Positions 1 to 7,600 of a DNA stretch of 19,431 bases are shown here, one piece after another. Source of the DNA: an uncultured Pseudoflavonifractor sp. (lineage in GTDB: Bacteria > Bacillota_A > Clostridia > Oscillospirales > Oscillospiraceae); contig CANPNN010000006.1 in assembly GCA_947575475.1 (NCBI GenBank), positions 1 to 19,431 of the forward strand, read 5' to 3'. The notes under the pieces were generated by a model. The model made no database searches, was not told the origin of the DNA, and saw only the letters and a list, made by a program, of their open reading frames with translations. Position 1 is the first letter of the stretch. Every line of letters begins with the position of its first letter. The translations under genes were made by a program, and so were the position numbers.

Positions 1-6
1 AATAAA

Positions 7-32
7 ACAGCCGGACCAGCTTGTCCGACTGT
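7..32 (-). terminator. Hairpin at left edge, possible terminator
   Basis: A 10-bp stem (7-16 with 23-32, loop CAGCTT) has one imperfect pair, which becomes a G-U wobble in minus-strand RNA. The bases at 1-7 give TTTTATT on the minus strand after the stem, so the U-tract points left. No minus-strand gene lies to its right, so it may be the distal half of a terminator for a gene outside the window. Only the hairpin itself is seen; its role is a guess. Confidence 0.35.
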
Positions 33-100
33 CCAAATACAATATAAAACCTGCCCTCCCTCTTTATCTTAGAAAAAATGGTGGAATTTCCTCCAAAATA

Positions 101-109
101 TGGTATGAT
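101..109 (+). promoter_or_regulatory. Possible extended -10 promoter for the nucleotidase/BMP unit
   Basis: TGGTATGAT matches an extended -10 element (TGN followed by TATGAT at 104-109) in an AT-rich stretch about 40 nt upstream of the nucleotidase start. No good TTGACA-like -35 lies 16-18 nt upstream, so this rests on the -10 alone. It is the best promoter candidate for the two plus-strand genes that follow. Confidence 0.35.
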
Positions 110-150
110 AATATATTGTGAAATTCACCTTTGCGCAAGGAGGGACCGCA

Positions 151-2055
151 ATGAAACTTCATTCCCGTTTGGGAACGTCATGCTTTGCCTTGCTTCTGAT
201 CCTCTCTGTATCGTTCAGCCCTGCCATGGCCCTGACTCCCATGCCCACCCCCGACGCTCTGACCATCCTTTTTACCCACGATACCCATGACCACTTTCTG
301 CCCGACGCGTCGGATCGGGGCGGCTACACCCGGCTGGCAGCCCTGTTGAAGGAACAGCGGCAGGCCGCCGGCCAATGCGCGGTCATCACTTTGGATGCCG
401 GAGACTTTTCCATGGGCTCTCTGTTCCAGACGGTCTACCCCAGCGACGCCCCGGAGCTGCGGGCTTTGGGCGCCATGGGCTATGACGTGGCCACCCTGGG
501 CAACCATGAATTTGACTACCGGCAGCAGGGACTGGCCGATATGCTCAACGCCGCCAAAAAAAGCGGCGATCCCCTTCCCGCTTTGGTCCAGGCCAACTAC
601 ACCTCCCCGGTGGACCCGTCGGAGGCCGCCCCCCTTCTGGAGGCCTTTGAAAATTACCCTGTCACCCCATATACCATATTGGAAAAGCCAGAGTACCAGG
701 GCGCCCATGGCCCCGAGGGAGCAAACCCCCTCCGCATCGCCGTCTTTGGCGTCATGGGCCTGGACTCCCACGAGTGCGCCCCTATGTCGGATATGGTATA
801 TGAGCCCATCATTGACGCCGCCAGGCGGGTGGTGGCGGAGATCCGGGAGAAGGAAAACCCCGACTATATCATCTGCCTGTCCCACTCCGGTACCGAGGAC
901 GGCAAGGGCGAGGACTATGAGCTGGCTAAAGCGGTGGACGGCATTGACGTGATCATTTCGGGCCATACCCACACCACCCTGCCGGAGCCTATCGAAGTCA
1001 ATCAGACTCTCATCGTCTCCTGCGGCCCCTATACCCAAAATCTCGGGGTCCTTACCGTTCACCGCAGCGGCGGAGACGGTTCGATACAACTGGGCTCCTA
1101 CCAGCTCATCCCCATCGATAACTCCCTTCCCGCCGACCCGGACATGACCGCCATGGCGGAGGAGTTCAAGGGCGCTGTGGAGCAAAACTATCTCTCCCGT
1201 TATAGGCTCGGTTATGATGAGGTCCTGGCCCGGAGCGAAACAGATTTCACCACCGCCGAAACAGGGGATCTGATCGGCCAGGCCTATCTCTCCACCATAC
1301 GGGATATCGAGGGGGCCTCTTACGTCCCCATCGCCTTCGCCGTGGCCCCTGATGGAGTCATCCGGGACCGGGTCCGCTCCGGGGATGTGACCACCGCCGA
1401 CGCCTTTGATATCCTCTCCCTCGGCTCCGGAGCTGACGGTACCCCCGGCTACCCCCTGGTGTCCGTATATCTCACCGGAAAGGATCTGAAAAACGCCTTT
1501 GAGGTGGACGCCTCCGTCTCCGACCTCATGCCTGCCGCCGAGCTCTTCGGGGCGGGGTGCGCCTGGACCTACAACCCCCACCGGATGTTTCTGGACCGGG
1601 TCACGGAATGCACTCTCCGGGACCCGGAAACCGGTCAGCAAACCGGGATCCAGGACGACCAGCTCTACCGGGTGGTGGCCGACCTCTACTCCGGACAGAT
1701 GCTGGGCACAGTGGAGAGCAAGAGCTTCGGTCTGCTCACCGTCACCCCCAGGGATGAAAACGGGACCCCTGTCGCCGACCTGGAAAGCCGCATCCTCCAT
1801 GACAGGGACGGCAGCGAGGTCAAAGCCTGGTATGCCCTGGCCTCCCATTTAAAAAAGCAGGCCCAGATCCGTCCCCCTTTCCCAAGCAAAGAGGAAAACG
1901 CCAGCTGGAACCCCATCCATCTTCTATTTCCCATGGGACTTCCCACCCTGGTCCTTCTATTGGCAGGACTGGTCCTGATCGTCCTGGTCCTCCTTGTCGT
2001 CCGGCTCATCCGCCGCCGGCGGGACAAAGGCAGCTACCGCCCCTACCGGGGCTGA
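151..2055 (+). CDS. Membrane-anchored 5'-nucleotidase / metallophosphatase
   Basis: This 634-residue secreted enzyme of the 5'-nucleotidase (UshA/YfkN-like) family likely hydrolyses nucleotides or cyclic nucleotides outside the membrane. An N-terminal signal peptide (about residues 1-27) is followed by the calcineurin-like metallophosphatase domain. Its metal-binding motifs are visible: FTHDTHDHF (D44, H46), D85 in DAGDF, GNHEFD (N118, H119), SHSG (H245) and GHTHT (H272, H274). The 5'-nucleotidase C-terminal domain spans roughly residues 330-520. Near the C terminus a hydrophobic segment (about 593-617) followed by RLIRRRR predicts a single transmembrane anchor, not an LPXTG cell-wall anchor. 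The ATG at 151 was chosen because AAGGAGGGA lies just upstream; a GTG at 118 is in frame but has no ribosome binding site. The gene is followed after 44 nt, with no terminator, by a BMP-type binding lipoprotein. Substrate specificity cannot be read from the sequence. Confidence 0.93.
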   Translation: MKLHSRLGTSCFALLLILSVSFSPAMALTPMPTPDALTILFTHDTHDHFLPDASDRGGYTRLAALLKEQRQAAGQCAVITLDAGDFSMGSLFQTVYPSDAPELRALGAMGYDVATLGNHEFDYRQQGLADMLNAAKKSGDPLPALVQANYTSPVDPSEAAPLLEAFENYPVTPYTILEKPEYQGAHGPEGANPLRIAVFGVMGLDSHECAPMSDMVYEPIIDAARRVVAEIREKENPDYIICLSHSGTEDGKGEDYELAKAVDGIDVIISGHTHTTLPEPIEVNQTLIVSCGPYTQNLGVLTVHRSGGDGSIQLGSYQLIPIDNSLPADPDMTAMAEEFKGAVEQNYLSRYRLGYDEVLARSETDFTTAETGDLIGQAYLSTIRDIEGASYVPIAFAVAPDGVIRDRVRSGDVTTADAFDILSLGSGADGTPGYPLVSVYLTGKDLKNAFEVDASVSDLMPAAELFGAGCAWTYNPHRMFLDRVTECTLRDPETGQQTGIQDDQLYRVVADLYSGQMLGTVESKSFGLLTVTPRDENGTPVADLESRILHDRDGSEVKAWYALASHLKKQAQIRPPFPSKEENASWNPIHLLFPMGLPTLVLLLAGLVLIVLVLLVVRLIRRRRDKGSYRPYRG

Positions 2056-2099
2056 GATCCACAGCAGAGAACCATATATTCAGTTAGGAGGAACCTAAT

Positions 2100-3260
2100 A
2101 TGAAACAAAAGAAGTTCATAACCGCGCTGAGCATGGGGCTTTCCCTTACGCTCCTGTTCAGCGGATGCAGCGCAGGCCCCGGGGCGGTCGAAAGCCCCGG
2201 CGTCTCCCCCAACCAGGGTCCCGTGGAGGTCACCCCCTCCTCCGAACTTCAGCCCATACGGATCGCTCTGTGCACCAGTCCCGACTCCATGGACGACGGT
2301 TCCCGCAACAGCGCCTGCTACGAGGGGATCTACTCCTTCTTCAGCGCCCGGGGGGAGATCGACTCCATCACCCCCCTGCAGGAGACTTCCGGCGATCCTG
2401 TTACGGCTCTTCGCTCCTTTCGGGAGGTGGCTCCCTCTTATGACGTGATGGTCTTTGTTGGGACCACCTTCTCCGGTATCTCCTCCATTGCCTTGGAATA
2501 TCCCGATATCTATTTCATCCTGGTGGACGCCCCCCTCACCGACGCCTCCGGCGCCGAGATCAGCGTGAGCAACGTCTGTTCCCTCCAGTTTGCCGAGCAG
2601 GAGTGCGGCTTTTTTGCCGGCATGGCCGCCGCTCTGGAGACCCAGACCAACCGGATCGCCGTGATCAACGACCTGGTCTCCCCTGCCAACACCCGCTACT
2701 ACTACGGCTTCCGCTCCGGGGTGGCCTACGCCAACGGCAACTTCGGCACCCAGGCCGAGCTTGTCAACCATCCTGCCTACTCCGGAAAAGATCCCTCCGG
2801 CCAGGAGGTGGAGGGGAACTACATCGGCAGCTCCTATGACCTCTCCACCGGCTACGCTCTGGCCCAGTCCCTCATAGCGGAGAGCTGCGATATCCTGTTC
2901 GTGGCCGCCGGATATTCCGGAACCGGCGTTTACACCGCCGCCATGGACCTGGGCGGCGCCAAGGTCATTGGCACGGAGACCGACCAGTTCTCCCGGGGAG
3001 AGTTTGAAAACGGGAATGTGGTCCTGACCTCCGTCACCAAAGCCTTCTCCGACCAGATCGCCCGCCAGCTCTTCTCCATTGCCGACGGCTCCTTCCAGGG
3101 CGGAAAAAGCCTGACCCTTCGGGCGGCGGACCTGGCCACCGGCTATGTCTCCGACTCCGGCCGTCAGCAGCTCTCCCCCCAGACTTTGGAGGCCCTGGCC
3201 GCGGCCTATCCCATGATGCAGGACGGGACCATCGTCCCCATGTCCGGCCCCGCCTCGTGA
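2100..3260 (+). CDS. BMP/PnrA-family substrate-binding lipoprotein
   Basis: This 386-residue lipoprotein belongs to the basic membrane protein (BMP/PnrA, Med-like) family of ABC-transporter binding proteins, whose characterised members bind purine nucleosides. A signal sequence ends in a lipobox-like LFSGC with lipidated Cys23, followed by a Gly/Pro/Ser-rich linker. Family-like features include the DDGSRNSACYEG segment, alternating hydrophobic beta strands (MVFVGTTF, IYFILVDAPL), the AEQECGFFAGMAAAL helix and GFRSGVAYAN. The ribosome binding site TAGGAGG (2085-2091) sits 8 nt before the ATG. No permease or ATPase gene follows, since a terminator stands directly downstream, so it is either an orphan receptor or serves a transporter encoded elsewhere. 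Its position behind a 5'-nucleotidase supports nucleoside binding; that ligand is inferred. Confidence 0.88.
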   Translation: MKQKKFITALSMGLSLTLLFSGCSAGPGAVESPGVSPNQGPVEVTPSSELQPIRIALCTSPDSMDDGSRNSACYEGIYSFFSARGEIDSITPLQETSGDPVTALRSFREVAPSYDVMVFVGTTFSGISSIALEYPDIYFILVDAPLTDASGAEISVSNVCSLQFAEQECGFFAGMAAALETQTNRIAVINDLVSPANTRYYYGFRSGVAYANGNFGTQAELVNHPAYSGKDPSGQEVEGNYIGSSYDLSTGYALAQSLIAESCDILFVAAGYSGTGVYTAAMDLGGAKVIGTETDQFSRGEFENGNVVLTSVTKAFSDQIARQLFSIADGSFQGGKSLTLRAADLATGYVSDSGRQQLSPQTLEALAAAYPMMQDGTIVPMSGPAS

Positions 3261-3267
3261 CCAGCTC

Positions 3268-3308
3268 AAAAAAACGCGGTCTGAGAGTCATCTCAGACCG
3301 CGTTTTTT
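3268..3308. terminator. Bidirectional rho-independent terminator
   Basis: A 13-bp perfect stem ACGCGGTCTGAGA (3274-3286) pairs with 3291-3303 around a GTCA loop. It is flanked by A6-7 on the left and T6 on the right, giving a U-tract on both strands. It lies between the convergent BMP lipoprotein (stop at 3260) and hydrolase (stop at 3310) genes and should terminate both. Confidence 0.93.
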
Positions 3309-3309
3309 C

Positions 3310-4101
3310 TTATCCGTAGAAGGAATGTCCCCCGATGGTACAGATCAGCGTCTTGTTTCGGGAGGCCCAGCAGGATTTTCCCACCCCGTTAAAATAATAG
3401 GCGCCGGGGACCACATTGGCCCCCTCCAACACCAGCCGGGCTGCCAGAATGGACTCCTCATTGGGCGTGGCGTTGGTCGCACCCGGGAACTGATTGGGAG
3501 AATAGATGACCTCCGCCACCGTATTGGGAAAACGGGAACTGTTCACCCGGTTCAGGATCACATTCCCCACCGCCATCTTCCCCGTCAGGGGCTGGTTGCC
3601 GCTCTCATGGGTGATGACCCGGGCCAGCAGATCCAGCGTTTCCGCATCGTAGGGAATATCTTCGGCGCTCAACGGCACCCCGCCGGAGCACAGCTCCACC
3701 TTGCCGCTCCATCCGATCCATGCTCCCAGGGCTGTCGCCAGCACCCGGGCGGGCACCAGCGCCGTGCCGTCGGCCCAGCCCTTCACCTTCTCCGGGATGT
3801 AGAGAAAGCGGCCGTTGACGACCAGATAAGGATCTCCCACCTTCACAGTCATGGTGAAATCCCAGGCGGAGGCGGTAAAGATCCCCTCCTCCCAGGTGAT
3901 CTCCGCATCGGGGCGAAGGGTCTGAACTCCCCCGTAAAACGGGATATAGGCCGTACCGTTGTATACCTCAGCGGTATAGTAGACCGGCTCGCCGTTTACC
4001 GTCACCTCGGCCAGGTCGGGTTCCTCTGTGGCATAAGTCGGAAGGGAGAGCCCCAGGACCAGGCCCAGAGTCAGCAGCAGCGAAAGGATCCGTTTCTTCA
4101 C
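3310..4101 (-). CDS. Secreted stalk-domain / SleB-type cell wall hydrolase
   Basis: The 263-residue precursor has a signal peptide (about 1-24, ending PTYA). A copper-amine-oxidase-N-like stalk domain follows at about 30-135 (VTVNGEPV, AYIPFYG, YLVVNGR, TALVPARVLA, IGWSG); this is a wall or substrate-binding module, not an oxidase. The C-terminal SleB/Hydrolase_2 domain carries ARVITHESGN with the expected catalytic Glu166, then GNVILNRV, FPNTVAEVIYSPNQF and AYYFNG. SleB-family enzymes are lytic transglycosylases acting on spore cortex or vegetative peptidoglycan. The GTG at 4101 is preferred over an in-frame GTG at 4110 because GAGGTGA lies 5 nt upstream of it. This domain order differs from classical SleB, which has a PG_binding_1 module in front. 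With a sigma-A-like promoter, a vegetative rather than strictly sporulation role is possible. Confidence 0.87.
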   Translation of the reverse strand: MKKRILSLLLTLGLVLGLSLPTYATEEPDLAEVTVNGEPVYYTAEVYNGTAYIPFYGGVQTLRPDAEITWEEGIFTASAWDFTMTVKVGDPYLVVNGRFLYIPEKVKGWADGTALVPARVLATALGAWIGWSGKVELCSGGVPLSAEDIPYDAETLDLLARVITHESGNQPLTGKMAVGNVILNRVNSSRFPNTVAEVIYSPNQFPGATNATPNEESILAARLVLEGANVVPGAYYFNGVGKSCWASRNKTLICTIGGHSFYG

Positions 4102-4106
4102 AGGCG

Positions 4107-4113
4107 TCACCTC
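4107..4113 (-). promoter_or_regulatory. Ribosome binding site deciding the hydrolase start
   Basis: The minus strand reads GAGGTGA, five bases before the GTG at 4101. The same bases overlap the alternative upstream GTG (4110), which has no Shine-Dalgarno sequence of its own. This argues that translation starts at 4101. Confidence 0.75.
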
Positions 4114-4144
4114 TTGTATCCAATTTGAAACTTTTTGTTACCAC

Positions 4145-4173
4145 ATTGTAACCTATTTTATGCCCGATTGCAA
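4145..4173 (-). promoter_or_regulatory. Sigma-A promoter of the hydrolase gene
   Basis: On the minus strand TTGCAA (4173-4168), a 17-nt spacer and TACAAT (4150-4145) form a near-consensus housekeeping promoter. Its expected start point is near 4138, about 35 nt upstream of the hydrolase start codon. Confidence 0.75.
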
Positions 4174-4363
4174 GCCCCTGTTCCCTGTTTCTGCAAAATT
4201 CTCCAGGCGGGAAACATGGGGCCATGCAGGCGGTCATGAAACGCTCAACGGTATGCCGCCCCATTGGCCTGAGCGGCTGGCGGCATTCCCGGGTAAGAGC
4301 ACACGAAATCTGTCTTTTAACAGATATAAGCGCCCTCGCGCCGAAAAACGGGGCAGTGGGGAG
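4174..4363 (+). other. Non-coding stretch upstream of the small ORF
   Basis: No convincing gene is seen here. Two inverted repeats are visible: ATGCCGCC (4253-4260) with GGCGGCAT (4279-4286), and ATCTGT (4308-4313) with ACAGAT (4320-4325). TATAAG at 4325-4330 could be a -10 element but has no matching -35. The stretch may be a structured leader for the ORF at 4364. I could not match it to a known riboswitch or small RNA. Confidence 0.3.
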
Positions 4364-4543
4364 ATGGCGCTTATTTTAGACGAACTGACCGCCCGCATCT
4401 CAGATACCGACAATGTGGAACAGATCCTGGTGAAAATCAAGGATGCTTACTGGCCTCATATAAAGTACGGCGAAGCGGAGATCGGCCGGGGCGACCTTTT
4501 GGAAACGAAAAAAGCGCCGGCAGACCCCGCATATAAAAAATAG
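4364..4543 (+). CDS. Small hypothetical protein, 59 residues
   Basis: I do not recognise this protein. The 59-residue product is hydrophilic with no membrane segment. It has an N-terminal half likely to be helical (LDELTARISDTDNVEQIL, then KIKDAYWPHI) and a charged tail ending AYKK. The reading frame continues upstream to 4160, but those codons run through a promoter and repeat-rich stretch, so the ATG at 4364 is the more natural start. A purine-rich GTGGGGAG precedes it at unusually short spacing, so the start is weakly supported. It is followed within about 15 nt by a strong terminator and stands alone between two bidirectional terminators, which favours a genuine short transcription unit. 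It could still be a chance ORF. Confidence 0.45.
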   Translation: MALILDELTARISDTDNVEQILVKIKDAYWPHIKYGEAEIGRGDLLETKKAPADPAYKK

Positions 4544-4555
4544 CCGAGATCACAC

Positions 4556-4594
4556 AAAAAGGAAGCTGCTCCGGTTCTGGAGCAGCTTCCTTTT
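4556..4594. terminator. Bidirectional rho-independent terminator
   Basis: A 12-bp perfect stem GGAAGCTGCTCC (4561-4572) pairs with 4579-4590 around a GGTTCT loop. A5 on the left and T4 on the right extend the stem and give U-tracts on both strands. It closes the minus-strand polC (stop at 4609) and the plus-strand small ORF (stop at 4543). Confidence 0.92.
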
Positions 4595-4608
4595 CCCATT
4601 GGGCGCTA

Positions 4609-7600
4609 TCAAAACAGGGTGATCTGGCTGGTATCGGGCAGGCCGTCGAAGGCCCCCGCCTCCTTCAGCTTTTCAATGTGGGCGGAGGAGACCTTGGGAC
4701 AGGCGTCGGAAAACTCCTCGATGGAGATAAACTCCTTCCCCACGCGCTGGTCCACGATGGATTGGGCCGCCGACTCACCCAGGCCCGGAATGGAGGTAAA
4801 GGGAGGGATCAGGGCATCCTCCCCATCCATGACAAAGTGGGTGGCGTCAGAGCGGTAGATGTCCACATTGCGGAAGGTCAGGCCCCGGAGATAGTACTCA
4901 TAGACCACCTCCAGGGTGGTGTAGGTGTCCTCCTCCACCGCCGCGGCCTTCTTTTCGTCCATCTTCCCCTTGATCTCCTTCAGCTTGGCCTTGGCAACGT
5001 CCATCCCCTGGCACATAAAGGTGGCGTCGAAAGCCTTGGCCCGGATGGAGAAGAAGGCGGCGTAGAAGGCCAGGGGACGGTGTACCTTGAACCAGGCGAT
5101 GCGGAAGGCCATCATCACGTAGGCCACCGCGTGGGCCTTGGGGAACAGGTAGCCGATCTTGGCCAGGGAGTCGATATACCAGTCGGGGACCTTGTGGGAG
5201 CGCATCTGGTCCACCCAGCCCTCCTCAAAGCCCGCCTTTTTTACCTTGCCCTTTCGCACGGCCTCCATGATCTTGAAGGACATCTTGGGCTCCAGGCCCA
5301 TCTGCATCAGGTAGATCATAATGTCGTCCCGGCATCCCACCGTCTCCAGAACGGAGGCGGTGCCGCCCACGATCAGGTCCCGGGCGTTGCCCAGCCATAC
5401 GTCGGTGCCGTGGGAGAAGCCGGACAGGCGTACCAGGGTGTTGAAGTCCTGGGGCTGGGTATCCATCAGCATCTGGCGGGTGAACCGGGTGTTGAACTCA
5501 GGGATGGCCACCGCCCCGGTTGGGCCCAGAATAGGGTCGTCAGTGAAGCCAAGCTTCTCCGAGGTGGTAAACAGGCTCATGGTGTCCGGATCGTCCAGAG
5601 TGATATCGGTGCGCACGTTCACCCCCGTCAGGTCCTCCAGCATCCGGATCATGGTGGGATCCTGATGGCCCAGCATATCCAGTTTCAGAAGGTTGGACTC
5701 CATGGAGTGGTATTCAAAGTGGGTGGTGATGATATCGCTGTCGGGGTCGTCGGCGGGGTGCTGGACGGGGCAGAAGTCATAGATCTCCCGGTCCTGGGGG
5801 ATGACCACCATGCCGCCGGGGTGCTGGCCCGTGGTGCGCTTGGCCCCGGTGCAGCCCACTGCCAGGCGGTTCTCCTCGGCGGAGTTGGCCCTCCGCTCCC
5901 GCTTTTCCAGGTACTTCTTCACATAGCCGTAGGCCGTCTTGGCGGCCACGGTGCCGATGGTCCCCGCCCGGAACACGTGGGTCTCCCCAAACAGCTCAAA
6001 GGTGTAGCGGTGGGCGCTGGATTGGTACTCATCGGAGAAGTTCAGATCGATATCGGGCACCTTATCACCGCCAAAGCCCAGGAAGGTCTCGAAGGGGATG
6101 TTGAAGCCGTCCTTCTGGTAGGGCGTACCGCAGACGGGGCAGACTGCGTCGGGCATGTCGGCCCCGCAGCCGAAATTGTTTTTCTCCCCGTACTCAAAAT
6201 CCACGTGCTTACACTTGGGACAGCGGTAGTGGGCGGGCAGGGAGTTGACCTCGGTGATCCCGGAGAAGAAGGCCACGATGGAGGAGCCTACCGAGCCCCG
6301 GGAGCCTACCAGGTAGCCGTGCTCCAGAGAGTTCTGGACCAGCTTCTGGGCGGACATATAGATAACGTCGTATTTCCGCATGATGATGCCGGGAAGCTCC
6401 AGGTCGATCCGGTCCTGGACTACCTTGGGCAGGTCCTCTCCATATAGCTCGTGGGCCTTGTCATAGACCAGTTTTTCCAGCTCCTGGGCGGAGTTTTCCA
6501 GCTTGGGGGCAAAAAGGCCCTTGGGAAGAGGCTCTATGCGCTCACACCAGTCGGCGATACGGTTGGGATCGGTGACGACCACCTTGCGGCAGTCCTCCTC
6601 CCCCAGGTAGGAGAACTCCTCCAGCATTTCGTCGGTGGTCTTGAAATAGATCGGAAGCGGCTCGTCACAGTCCTCAAAGCCCTTGGAATCCAGAAGGATA
6701 TGGCGGTACTGCTCATCCTCGGGCTCCAGGAAGTGGACGTCCCCCGTGGCGCACACCGGCTTGTCCAGTTCCTTGCCCAGGGCCAGGACGGTGCGGTTGA
6801 ACTCCCGCAGCTCCTCCGGGTCCTCCACCATGGGCCGGCCTGTCTTCCGGTCCGGGCGGAGCATAAAGGCGTTGTTGCAAAGGGGCTGGATCTCCAGATA
6901 ATCATACCAGGAGGCCAGGCGCTTGAGCTCGGCCCACTCCTTTCGGGCCGCCACTGCCTGGAAAAGCTCCCCCGCCTCGCAGGCTGAACCGATAATGAGG
7001 CCCTCCCGGTACTTTTCCAGCTCGCTCTTGGGGATGATGGGATTGCGCTTATAGTGCTTCAGGAAGGAGTCGGAGATCAGGTGGTAAAGGTTCCGAAGAC
7101 CAAGCTGGTTTTTCGCCAGAATGATAAGGTGCTTGGGCTGGCGGCGGGCCTTGCCCTCCTTCCGCAGGGGGATCATGGCGGGATTGATGGCCTGGAGGGT
7201 GGTGATCCCCATCTCCTCCAGGGTTTTGAAAAAGGGAATGAGCATATAGGCCACGGTGGCGGCGTCGTCGCTGGCCCGGTGGTGGTTGAAGGCGGGCAGA
7301 TTCAGGCGGTTTGCCACTATATCCAGCTTGTACTTGCCCAGGTCGGGCAGCAGGTTCTGGGCCAGAATGAGAGAGTCGATGGCGGTGTTGGAAAAGGGTC
7401 TTCCCATCCGGCGGCAGCTCTCCGCGATAAAGCCCATGTCGAACTCGGCGTTGTGGGCCGCCAGGGGCCGGTCCCCGACAAAATCCAAAAAGGCGTTTAC
7501 CGCCTCGGCCTGGCCGGGCGCCCCTTCCAGCATCTTATCGGTGATGCCGGTAAGCTCCACGATCTCCCGGGGCAGGGTCCGGCCGGGAGAGGCGAAGGTG

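Noticed and set aside
178..1848. Long minus-strand open frame (556 codons) opposite the nucleotidase gene
   Set aside because: It is a GC-rich shadow: its translation is low-complexity and Gly/His/Val-rich, while the plus strand carries complete metallophosphatase motifs.
4160..4363. Upstream extension of the small ORF to 4160
   Set aside because: The extension overlaps the hydrolase promoter and inverted repeats, has no ribosome binding site and gives a sequence unlike the downstream part.
4678..6447. Long plus-strand open frame (589 codons) opposite polC
   Set aside because: Its composition is biased (Gly, His, Val, Leu) with no recognisable domain, and the opposite strand encodes intact PolC catalytic motifs.
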